Source: Gilichinskyi gelida (GTDB lineage: Bacteria > Acidobacteriota > Thermoanaerobaculia > Gp7-AA8). Taken from it: a stretch of 64,000 nt of DNA. Both the position numbers and the translations under genes were made by a program. The stretch spans positions 82,642 to 146,641 of the forward strand of contig JBBPII010000016.1 of the NCBI GenBank assembly GCA_038040385.1. Reading direction: 5' to 3'. Below are positions 8,510 through 15,620 of this stretch, one piece after another (the first letter of the stretch is position 1; each line of letters starts with the position of its first letter). Under the pieces are notes generated by a model. The model ran no database searches. It was not told the DNA's origin and worked only from the letters and a program-made list of their open reading frames with translations.

Positions 8510-9203
8510 AGATCGACAGCGAGACGCCGCGCTTCGCATCGTCGAAGCCCACGTCGCCCAGCGCGCCGAGGATGGTTTCCGGACGGACGCATTCGCGCGT
8601 GGTCGCCCAGTAGTAGCGCATCATCTTTCCCACTCGCGGCCGCAGCGTCATCAGCGTCATCAGCGCCGGGACCAGCACGCCCATGTACGCCGCGAGCAGC
8701 GCCCGCGCGATCCGCGACTGCGGCGCGGTGATCTCCAGGATGAGCAGGCGTCCGCCGGGGCGGAGGACGCGGCGGCACTCGCGGAACGCGGCGTGGAGAT
8801 CGGCGAAGTGGCGGAGCGCGAAGCCGATGCTGATGAAGTCGAACGACGCGTCGTCGAACGGAAGCGCTTCGCTGGTGGCCTGGACTTTGGCGAATGTCTC
8901 GCGCCCGGATGTGAGCATGCCGATGCTCGCGTCCGCGCCGACGATCGCGCCGGTGACCTCGGCCGCCGCGTGCGCCACGATGCCGGTGCCGGTGGCGAGA
9001 TCGAGCAGCCGGTCGCCCGGCTTCAGGCCGGCGCGGAGCAGCGCGTCGCGCCGGTACCGCTGCCCCGACCCGAGGGAGAGGACGCCGATGGCCACGTTGT
9101 ACCACGGCGCGGTGTCGTCGAAGAGATCGCGCACGAAGCTCTCGCGCCGCGCGGCGTCGCCGTAAAAGTTGCGGAGCGGTGGGTGGGGAGCGAGCTGCGT
9201 CAA
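8397..9203 (-). CDS. UbiE/MenG-type quinone C-methyltransferase
   Basis: The 268-residue class I SAM methyltransferase matches UbiE/MenG: FDDTAPWYNVAIGVLSLG at the N-terminus, motif I LLDLATGTGIVA, ASFDFISIGFALRHF and RPGGRLLILEI. These enzymes methylate demethylmenaquinone or the ubiquinone precursor; menaquinone is more likely if this is an acidobacterium, which is inference. The start is the TTG at 9203, overlapping the upstream stop (TTGA). The C-terminus has an extra Ala/Pro/Arg-rich tail of about 40 residues beyond the usual end, and that tail is the part that overlaps PilZ on the other strand. Confidence 0.88.
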   Translation of the reverse strand: MTQLAPHPPLRNFYGDAARRESFVRDLFDDTAPWYNVAIGVLSLGSGQRYRRDALLRAGLKPGDRLLDLATGTGIVAHAAAEVTGAIVGADASIGMLTSGRETFAKVQATSEALPFDDASFDFISIGFALRHFADLHAAFRECRRVLRPGGRLLILEITAPQSRIARALLAAYMGVLVPALMTLMTLRPRVGKMMRYYWATTRECVRPETILGALGDVGFDDAKRGVSLSIFSEYSARLPLPPASRADGQSESAETRAAISPAPPGSR

Positions 9204-9559
9204 CGTTTGGAGCCCATTTCCTCGAAGAGCGCATCGACGTCCCGCCGCTCGCCGCGCGCGTACGCCTCGTCGATCCGCCGCGCGTACTCCTCGGCCGGCC
9301 GCTCGAACGCGCGCGCGTTCCCGCCCTTCGCTTCTTTGACCTTTTCCCGCCCGAGGAGTGAGCGGACGTAGAGCGTCTTGTCTTCGGTCGACATGCGCTG
9401 CCAATGCGCGCGATCAACGTGGGTTTGCGCGCAGGCGAGGAGCAGCAGCGCCGCCAGGAGTGCGGGCGTCCCGCCCGCACCGATCGGGCGTCTCGCCCGA
9501 TCGCCTTGCGCCGCCAGCCGGGACGGCCGCCGGGTGCGGGCGGGACGCCCGCACTCCAC
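9200..9559 (-). CDS. Small predicted lipoprotein with repeat-derived N-terminus
   Basis: The recognisable protein starts at a hydrophobic stretch LAALLLLAC with a lipobox (LLAC) and continues into a charged, helical ~70-residue domain ending EEMGSKR. No family is recognised. The only upstream start in frame is the GTG at 9559. Between it and the hydrophobic stretch lie exactly 33 codons of a palindromic repeat (9458-9556), rich in Arg, which would supply the positively charged n-region of the signal peptide. It sits between nadE and the UbiE gene, overlapping the latter's TTG start. The function is unknown and the start uncertain. Confidence 0.6.
   Translation of the reverse strand: MECGRPARTRRPSRLAAQGDRARRPIGAGGTPALLAALLLLACAQTHVDRAHWQRMSTEDKTLYVRSLLGREKVKEAKGGNARAFERPAEEYARRIDEAYARGERRDVDALFEEMGSKR
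9458..9556. repeat. 99-base palindromic repeat with perfect 23-base outer arms
   Basis: The outer arms 9458-9480 and 9534-9556 (starting GAGTGCGGGCGTCCC) are perfect inverted copies. An inner arm pair GATCGGGCG/CGCCCGATC lies between. The length is a multiple of three and it keeps the lipoprotein frame open. Confidence 0.85.
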
Positions 9560-9564
9560 GCCTC

Positions 9565-11202
9565 TCACTCCCGCCTCCACCGCTGCGCGATCGGCATCTG
9601 CCGCCCGCTGCCGAAGGCTTTGGTCGACACGCGGATGGTCGGCGCGGCCTGGCGGCGCTTGAACTCGTTCGTGTCGACGGTGCGGAGGATGCGCTCCACC
9701 AACTCGCGGTCGAAGCCGGCGGCGGCGATCTCGTCGACCTCCTTCCACTCCTCGATGTACAGCTTGAGGATGCCGTCGAGGACGTCGTACGGCGGCAGGG
9801 TGTCCTGGTCGGTTTGATTGGGGCGCAGCTCGGCCGAGGGCGGCTTGGTGATCGACGACTGCGGGATCACTTCGCGCTCGCGGTTGAGCCACGCGGCGAC
9901 GCGATAGACCATCGTTTTGTAGACGTCGCCGAGGAGCGCCAGGCCCCCCGCCATGTCGCCGTAGAGCGTGCAGTAGCCCACCGCCATCTCCGACTTGTTG
10001 CCGGTCGACACCACCATCGCGCCGGTGCGGTTCGACCATCCCATCAGGATGTTGCCGCGGATGCGCGCCTGTACGTTCTCGTTCGCGATGTCAAATTTCT
10101 CTACGCCGAATAGATCGTTGAGGGCGCGCTCGTACGGCTGGTAGATGTCGTCGATCGGCACGATGTGGAAGGCGATGCCGAGGTTGTTGGCCAGGGTGCG
10201 CGCGTCGTCGATCGATCCCTGCGACGAGAAGCGCGACGGCATGGCGATGCCGGTGACGTGCTCCGCGCCGAGCGCTTCAACGGCCAGTGCCGCGCAGACG
10301 GCGGAGTCGATGCCGCCGGAGAGGCCGATCACCACGTCCTTGAAACCGCATTTGCGGATGTAGTCGCGCAGTCCGAGGATGAGACCGCGACCGATCTCCT
10401 CTTCTTTTCCCAGCGCGAGCACCGACTCGCACGGCGCGCCGTGCAGGTGGACCAGCGCGCGGTGCTCCTCGAACGCCGGCGCGCAGTAGATCGTCTTGCC
10501 GCTCTTGTCGATGACGATGGACGAGCCGTCGAACAGCAGCTCGTCGTTGCCGCCGACCTGATTGACGTACACCATCGGCACTTCGTAGCGGCGCGCGATC
10601 TCCGCGAAGAGCTCATAGCGCGCCTTCCGCTTCCCGGCGTTGAACGGCGACGCGGAGATGTTGAGCAGCAGCTCGGCGCCCTGCCGCGCGAGCTGGTCGA
10701 CCGGGTTGTTGCAATAGAGCTTCGTGCCGAGGATCTCGTCGTCGAACCAGAAGTCCTCGCAGATGCTCACGCCGACGCGGCGGCCGCAGAGGTCGATGGC
10801 CCGGACGTTGGCGACCGGCTCGAAGTAGCGCAGCTCGTCGAAGACGTCGTAGGTGGGCAGCAGCGCCTTGTGCTGCTGGTGGACGATGCGGCCGTTCTGG
10901 GCCACAACTGCCGTGTTGTGAAAGGGTTTGCCGCACCACGACTCGTTGCGGGTGACGCAGCCGAAGATCAGCGCGGTGTTGCCGGTCATCGCCGCCAGCT
11001 CATCGCGAATCGCCAGCGCCGCATTGACGAAGACCGCGCGGTCGAGCAGGTCCAGCGGCGGATACCCCACCACCGCCAGCTCCGGAACCATCACCACCTC
11101 GGCGCCGGCGCGCACGCCGTCGTCGTACACGCGGCGGATCGTCGCGGCGTTTGCGCTGAGCGCGCCGACGGTGGGATTGATCTGGCCGATGAAGATTTTC
11201 AT
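9565..11202 (-). CDS. nadE: Glutamine-dependent NAD+ synthetase
   Basis: A 545-residue two-domain NadE. The N-terminal nitrilase/CN-hydrolase glutaminase (about 1-260) shows the Glu in VPELAVVGYPP, the Lys in HKALLPTYDVFDE and the nucleophile Cys in VSICEDFW. The C-terminal ATP-pyrophosphatase domain has GLSGGIDSAVCAALA, SNRTGAMVVSTGNKSEMAVGY (residues split by the two active loops) and KPPSAEL. It amidates nicotinic acid adenine dinucleotide to NAD+, the last step of NAD synthesis. The start matches the conserved MKIFIGQINPTVG. A dispersed repeat separates its 5' end from the divergent DUF5916 gene. Confidence 0.97.
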   Translation of the reverse strand: MKIFIGQINPTVGALSANAATIRRVYDDGVRAGAEVVMVPELAVVGYPPLDLLDRAVFVNAALAIRDELAAMTGNTALIFGCVTRNESWCGKPFHNTAVVAQNGRIVHQQHKALLPTYDVFDELRYFEPVANVRAIDLCGRRVGVSICEDFWFDDEILGTKLYCNNPVDQLARQGAELLLNISASPFNAGKRKARYELFAEIARRYEVPMVYVNQVGGNDELLFDGSSIVIDKSGKTIYCAPAFEEHRALVHLHGAPCESVLALGKEEEIGRGLILGLRDYIRKCGFKDVVIGLSGGIDSAVCAALAVEALGAEHVTGIAMPSRFSSQGSIDDARTLANNLGIAFHIVPIDDIYQPYERALNDLFGVEKFDIANENVQARIRGNILMGWSNRTGAMVVSTGNKSEMAVGYCTLYGDMAGGLALLGDVYKTMVYRVAAWLNREREVIPQSSITKPPSAELRPNQTDQDTLPPYDVLDGILKLYIEEWKEVDEIAAAGFDRELVERILRTVDTNEFKRRQAAPTIRVSTKAFGSGRQMPIAQRWRRE

Positions 11203-11211
11203 GTGAGCTAC

Positions 11212-11291
11212 GTCATCCTGACGCTGAGCGCAGCGAAGCGGAAGGATCTCAGCGGGGGAGATCCTTCGCCGTCTCCGCGGCTCAGGATGAC
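11212..11291. repeat. Dispersed palindromic repeat (GTCATCC...GGATGAC family)
   Basis: The copy lies between the divergent nadE and DUF5916 starts. Its ends are GTCATCCTGA and TCAGGATGAC, with inner GGATCTC and GAGATCC blocks that can pair. Confidence 0.85.
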
Positions 11292-11388
11292 GGTGTCAAC
11301 ATTCTTCAACACTACCCAACCTTTCGTACTACCCGACGTCTTAGCAACCGACCGTACAAGCTAACCCACTCCCACGCGCGAGGAAAAG

Positions 11389-13971
11389 ATGAAGAACGTT
11401 TGCGCCGGTGCCCTCGCAGTTCTCCTCGGAACATCTCTCTTCGCGGCTGACGCGCCCCCTCCGCAGTTGACCGTCAGCGCCGTCCGCGCGGCCAAGGCGC
11501 CGGCCATCGACGGCGATCTGTCCGACGAAGTGTGGCAGAAAGCGCCGGAGATCACCGGATTCACGCAGCACGATCCCGACGACGGCAAGCCGGCGACGCA
11601 GAACACCATCGTCAAAGTCGCCTACGACGACAACGCGCTCTACATCGCCGCGAAGCTCGACGACACCAACCCCGTCACCACCCTCCTCGGCCGCCGCGAC
11701 AACAGCCTGGAGTCCGACTGGTTCCGCATCTACATCGACGCGCAGCACGACCGCCTGAGCGGCGCGAGCTTCCACGTCAACCCGTCGAACGTGCAGATCG
11801 ACATGAATCTGTTCAACGACATCTACGACGACTGGAGCTGGGACGCGGTGTGGCAGTCGGCCGCCAAAGTCACCGCCGGCGGCTGGGTCGCCGAGGTGAA
11901 GATCCCGTTCTCGCAGTTGCGCTTTCAAGAGCGCGCGCAGCAGGTGTGGGGCGTCAACTTCGCGCGCCGCATCGCCAAGAACAAGGAAGTCGACTATCTG
12001 GTCAACACGCCGAAGGGGCAGAGCGGGCAGGTCTCGCGTTTCGCCGACCTCACCGGAATCGAAGGCATTCACCCCGAGCGGTCGCTGGAAGTCGTTCCGT
12101 ACGGAGTGGCGCGCTCCGACCTCGTGAATCGCATCCCGGCGGGCGATCCGTTCACCCAGCCGTCCAAACACCGCATCGACGCCGGCGTGGACATCAAGTA
12201 CGCGATCTCTTCGACGCTCCGCCTGACCGGCACGCTCAATCCCGACTTCGGCCAGGTCGAAGTCGACCCGGCGGTGCTCAATCTCTCGGAGTTCGAGACC
12301 TTCTTCCCCGAGAAGCGGCCGTTCTTCACCGAGGGGGCGTCGATCTTCGGCTACGGATCGGGCCCGGCGCACTTCCGCGCGAACTTCAATTTCTTCGGCC
12401 CGTCGGTCTTCTACTCGCGCCGCATCGGGCGCTCGCCGCAGGCGACCGGAAATCTCGACGGCGACTACGTCGACGCGCCCGGCGAGACGACGATCCTCGG
12501 CGCGGCGAAGCTCTCCGGCAAGATCGGCAATGGCTGGTCCATCGGCGTGCTCGACGCGCTGACCAACTCCGAGCGCGCCAAGGTCGGCTACACGCCGTCG
12601 AGCGCCGCGGCGCTGGGGAAAACATCGCTGCGCGACACGCGCGTCGTCGAGCCCATGACCAACTATCTCGTCGGCCGCGCCACCAAGGAGTACGGCAGCT
12701 CGCGCATCGGCTTCATCTTCACCGACGTCAAGCGCCGGCTCCCCGAGGAACTGAAGTTCCTGCGCAGCGACGCCTACACTCTCGGCGTCGACGGCTACAC
12801 GCAGTTCCACAAGAAGGATTGGCTGTGGGAGTGGCTGGTCGACGGTACCCGCGTCGAGGGCTCGCCCGACGCCATCGCCCGCACGCAGAGCGCTCCGGGC
12901 CACTACTACACGCGCCCCGATGCCGACTACCTTGCCTACGACCCGACGCGGACGTCGCTGAGCGGCTGGGGCGGGCGAGCCATGCTGGCGAAGCAGACCG
13001 GCCACTGGCGGCCGAACATCCAGGTGCAGGCGTACTCGCCGGGCTTCGAGCCGAACGACGTCGGCTTCATGCCGCGCACCGACGAGATCGTCACCCACGC
13101 CGTGCTGCAGTACACCAACGACGAGCCGTCGAAGTACTTCCGCGAGAAGAGCTTCTGGGTCGGCAAGTATCAGAACTGGAACTTCGGCAAGGACCTCATC
13201 GCCAACGGTGTCTACGGCAACTGGTCCCTGGAGCGGAAGAATTACTGGTACTTCTACGGATGGGCCGGCGCGAACGGGCGCGTGCTCGACGACCGCAAGA
13301 CGCGCGGCGGACCGCTCACGGCGCGGGCCTCGAATACCAACGGCGGCGTCGGCATCGGCAGCGACAGCCGGAAGAAGGTGTCGTTCGACGGCGGCGTGGA
13401 GTGGTATCGGGCCACCGATTCGAGCTGGGAGCGCGGCGCGTTCCTGTCGCTCATCTACCGCCCGACCACCAGCCTGAAGCTGCAGCTTTCGCCCGGCTAC
13501 TTCCGCGAGTACGGCGACTCGCAGTACGTCGCGCAGTTCGACGACCCGACGGCGACGGCGACGTACGGGAAGCGCTACGTCTACTCCGGCATCGATCAGA
13601 ACACCTTCGAGCTCGGCACGCGCGTCGACTGGACGGCCAGCTCCCGGCTGTCGTTCCAGCTCTATCTGCAGCCGTTCATCGCCACCGGCGAATACCACGA
13701 CTTCACCTCGCTGGCCCGGCCGCGCTCCGACGAGTTCACCCCCTACGCCTACGACGGGAATCCCGACTTCAACTTCCGCAGCCTGCGCGGCAGCGCGGTG
13801 ATGCGGTGGGAGTTCCGTCCCGGCTCGGCGCTCTTCTTCGTCTGGAACGAGAACCGCGCGGACAGCGTGTCGTTCGGCGATTTCCGCGTCCGCCGCGACA
13901 TCTCCGCGCTGCGCAACGCCCAGTCGCGCGACGTGTTTCTGCTCAAAGTGGCCTACTGGTTGCCGATGTAG
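11389..13971 (+). CDS. DUF5916 outer-membrane protein with CBM9-like N-terminal domain
   Basis: The 860-residue protein starts with a signal peptide (MKNVCAGALAVLLGTSLFAA). A CBM9-like beta-sandwich follows (about 28-215; IDGDLSDEVWQKAPEI, VAYDDNALYIAAKLDD). The rest (about 225-860) is the DUF5916 region, rich in alternating aromatic/polar strands, with FFPEKRPFFTEGASIFG and a terminal strand ending KVAYWLP, as in outer-membrane beta barrels. Such proteins are common in Acidobacteriota and Bacteroidota; the substrate is unknown, with glycan binding or surface protein handling suggested by the CBM9-like fold. A GAGGAAAAG Shine-Dalgarno precedes the ATG. The downstream gene begins 27 bases later. 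Confidence 0.88.
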   Translation: MKNVCAGALAVLLGTSLFAADAPPPQLTVSAVRAAKAPAIDGDLSDEVWQKAPEITGFTQHDPDDGKPATQNTIVKVAYDDNALYIAAKLDDTNPVTTLLGRRDNSLESDWFRIYIDAQHDRLSGASFHVNPSNVQIDMNLFNDIYDDWSWDAVWQSAAKVTAGGWVAEVKIPFSQLRFQERAQQVWGVNFARRIAKNKEVDYLVNTPKGQSGQVSRFADLTGIEGIHPERSLEVVPYGVARSDLVNRIPAGDPFTQPSKHRIDAGVDIKYAISSTLRLTGTLNPDFGQVEVDPAVLNLSEFETFFPEKRPFFTEGASIFGYGSGPAHFRANFNFFGPSVFYSRRIGRSPQATGNLDGDYVDAPGETTILGAAKLSGKIGNGWSIGVLDALTNSERAKVGYTPSSAAALGKTSLRDTRVVEPMTNYLVGRATKEYGSSRIGFIFTDVKRRLPEELKFLRSDAYTLGVDGYTQFHKKDWLWEWLVDGTRVEGSPDAIARTQSAPGHYYTRPDADYLAYDPTRTSLSGWGGRAMLAKQTGHWRPNIQVQAYSPGFEPNDVGFMPRTDEIVTHAVLQYTNDEPSKYFREKSFWVGKYQNWNFGKDLIANGVYGNWSLERKNYWYFYGWAGANGRVLDDRKTRGGPLTARASNTNGGVGIGSDSRKKVSFDGGVEWYRATDSSWERGAFLSLIYRPTTSLKLQLSPGYFREYGDSQYVAQFDDPTATATYGKRYVYSGIDQNTFELGTRVDWTASSRLSFQLYLQPFIATGEYHDFTSLARPRSDEFTPYAYDGNPDFNFRSLRGSAVMRWEFRPGSALFFVWNENRADSVSFGDFRVRRDISALRNAQSRDVFLLKVAYWLPM

Positions 13972-13997
13972 CCTCGTTTTTGCAAAGATCGCCGTTC

Positions 13998-14804
13998 ATG
14001 TCTGACGACTTCGGCACGGTGAACGTTCGGCGAGGGGAGCGGTCGCGGGAGGTCGAGGTGCTCCGGCAGCATTACCGGACGCATCGCGAGGCTCTCAGCC
14101 GCATGGCCGGCGAGGCCCCGACCGAGCACCTCGCGGCCGAGTATCACCGCCTGATCGCCGGCATCGACAACTCGCTCCGCAAGCTCGACGAGTTGGAAGG
14201 GCGCGGGCCCGCTCCCGCCCCTCCCGGCCAGCGGCCGCTCGTGCTGCCGGCCGACACGACCGGCAGCTACGACGTCCCTCCCGATCCGGGCGGCTCGTCG
14301 TCCCGCATCCTGCTCATCGTCTTCGCCGGCCTGGTCGTCCTCGCCGCGATCGGCTGGATGATCTGGCGCGCCAGCTCCGACCGCCGTGCGCCCGAGCGCT
14401 CGGTCATCGAGCAGCCAGTGACGCCCCCCACCGCCGCGCCGGCGGAGACCGGGACGGTGGTCCCCGTGACGCCGGTGCCCATCGCCGCCGCCGTGTCGAT
14501 TCGCGTGACCCCCGCGGTGCAGGACTACGGCATCATCCGCCGCGGCACGCGCGCCGTGCGGCAGTTCGAGCTGACCAACACCGGCGAGACTCCGGTGACC
14601 ATCGAGGTCGCCCGCTCCGCCTGCCGTTGCCTCTATTACGACTACAACAACAAGAAGATCGCACCGAAGGCGCACGAGACCATCACCGTGACCGTCGACG
14701 CCGCGCGCGCCAAGTCGAACACCATCGACGAGCAGCTCTCGGTGACGGCGAAAGAGGATCCCTCGGCCACCACGACGATCGGGGTGCGGGCGGAGATCAA
14801 GTAA
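13998..14804 (+). CDS. Single-pass membrane protein with DUF1573-like domain
   Basis: The 268-residue protein has a soluble N-terminal helical part (about 1-65), a Pro-rich linker, one membrane segment at about 100-122 (ILLIVFAGLVVLAAIGWMIW) and, after another Pro/Thr linker, a C-terminal Ig-like domain (about 172-268). The C-terminal pattern DYGIIRRGTRAVRQFELTNTG and the ACRCLYY Cys pair resemble DUF1573 proteins, which are periplasmic beta-sandwiches of unknown role. It probably forms a pair with the upstream DUF5916 gene. Its stop overlaps the convergent RHH gene by eight bases. Confidence 0.7.
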   Translation: MSDDFGTVNVRRGERSREVEVLRQHYRTHREALSRMAGEAPTEHLAAEYHRLIAGIDNSLRKLDELEGRGPAPAPPGQRPLVLPADTTGSYDVPPDPGGSSSRILLIVFAGLVVLAAIGWMIWRASSDRRAPERSVIEQPVTPPTAAPAETGTVVPVTPVPIAAAVSIRVTPAVQDYGIIRRGTRAVRQFELTNTGETPVTIEVARSACRCLYYDYNNKKIAPKAHETITVTVDAARAKSNTIDEQLSVTAKEDPSATTTIGVRAEIK

Positions 14805-14991
14805 GTTTCGGCGGCTTTTTGAGCACTTGCTCGATCCCCCGCTCGACGAGCGCCGTCACCGTCGTCCCCTCCAGCTCCGCGCGCAACGCGAGTTGGGTGA
14901 GGATGTGGATGGGGAGTCGGAAGGTGACCGACTGGCGGTACGTGGTCTTGATCGGCCGGCCGGAGCCGGGTCTATTTCCGCCGCGGGGCAC
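14797..14991 (-). CDS. Ribbon-helix-helix DNA-binding-like protein (64 aa)
   Basis: The sequence has an N-terminal GGNRPGSGRP tail, a strand VTFRLP, a helix HILTQLALRAELEG and a second helix TTVTALVERGIEQVL, the order of a CopG/Arc ribbon-helix-helix fold. Such proteins bind DNA as dimers and often serve as antitoxins. The start is GTG at 14991, overlapping the upstream gene by 20 bases. It is the last gene of a three-gene mini-operon running from a sigma70-type promoter near 15600. A toxin partner is not identified by sequence; either upstream gene could be one, which is speculation. Confidence 0.65.
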   Translation of the reverse strand: MPRGGNRPGSGRPIKTTYRQSVTFRLPIHILTQLALRAELEGTTVTALVERGIEQVLKKPPKLT

Positions 14992-15262
14992 GTTTGGGTT
15001 TCTCGGGCGCGACCATGCCCTGCTTGATGCCGAGGTCGAGCCACATGTGCCGGAGGGCTTCTTCCAGAGGAGTACCCATCACCTCGGACCGCGTGCGGAC
15101 GCCGTCATACAACGGTGAGCCGAAGCCAAAGGCGAAATTCCAAAATGCAAGGAACTCAGTTCCTTCACGGTACTTGCGAAGCGCAGTCCGATAGAACCGA
15201 ACTTGCGTTTCCGACAGGTCGCTCAGATCAGGCCCATGATGCTTTGCTTTGACAGTTCTCAT
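14972..15262 (-). CDS. Hypothetical protein, middle gene of a three-gene mini-operon (96 aa)
   Basis: No family is recognised. The protein is basic at both ends (MRTVKAKHHG and PKRAPRRK) with an amphipathic centre rich in aromatics (AFWNFAFGFGSPLYDG). The start at 15262 overlaps the stop of the upstream gene by four bases, and its own end overlaps the RHH gene by 20 bases, so the three are translationally coupled. No signal peptide or membrane segment is seen. Confidence 0.6.
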   Translation of the reverse strand: MRTVKAKHHGPDLSDLSETQVRFYRTALRKYREGTEFLAFWNFAFGFGSPLYDGVRTRSEVMGTPLEEALRHMWLDLGIKQGMVAPEKPKRAPRRK

Positions 15263-15567
15263 TCGATTAGCCCAAACACGACAGGGTGATGATCGAAACT
15301 CAACGCGTCGAGAGCGAATTCGCGCCGCGTTTCTTCAAGGAATTCAATCAACACGTCGAGATGCGGCTCTTCGGCGACAATCCAGGCAACCCACAAATGC
15401 CATTCCGTGCGAACCATCCACGGTCCCTGCGAATCGCGAAGTGCGTTCGCGAGTCGGGCTACTTCGAAATGCCACCAAGTCCATGTCTCGATTGCCACAG
15501 ACTCTCCGGCTTTTCTGATCACCGGAATGTACGTTTCGAGTCTGAAACCTAATCGTGGCCGCATCAC
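15259..15567 (-). CDS. Hypothetical protein, first gene of a three-gene mini-operon (102 aa)
   Basis: No family is recognised. It is Trp-rich (TWTWWHFEVARL, EWHLWVAWIV) and acidic toward the C-terminus (LIEFLEETRREFALDALSFDHHP). The base composition of this cluster is visibly less GC-rich than its neighbours. A consensus-like promoter (TTGACA, 17-base spacer, TATCTT) ends 12-15 bases before the candidate GTG (15567) or ATG (15564) start, so the mRNA would be leaderless or nearly so. The upstream gene on the other strand (GH3) diverges. Confidence 0.6.
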   Translation of the reverse strand: MMRPRLGFRLETYIPVIRKAGESVAIETWTWWHFEVARLANALRDSQGPWMVRTEWHLWVAWIVAEEPHLDVLIEFLEETRREFALDALSFDHHPVVFGLIE

Positions 15568-15578
15568 ACTGCGACCAT

Positions 15579-15607
15579 AAGATATGTCTTGGCTGAGCTT
15601 CTGTCAA
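15579..15607 (-). promoter_or_regulatory. Sigma70-type promoter for the mini-operon
   Basis: On the minus strand TTGACA (15607-15602) is followed after exactly 17 bases by TATCTT (15584-15579). The predicted transcription start lies only a few bases before the first gene's start codon. Confidence 0.7.
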
Positions 15608-15620
15608 TACAAAATCACAC

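Noticed and set aside
11341..13698. 785-codon frame antisense to the DUF5916 gene
   Set aside because: GC-rich codon bias keeps antisense frames open; its sequence is Arg/Ala/Val-rich without motifs, and the plus strand encodes a clear family.
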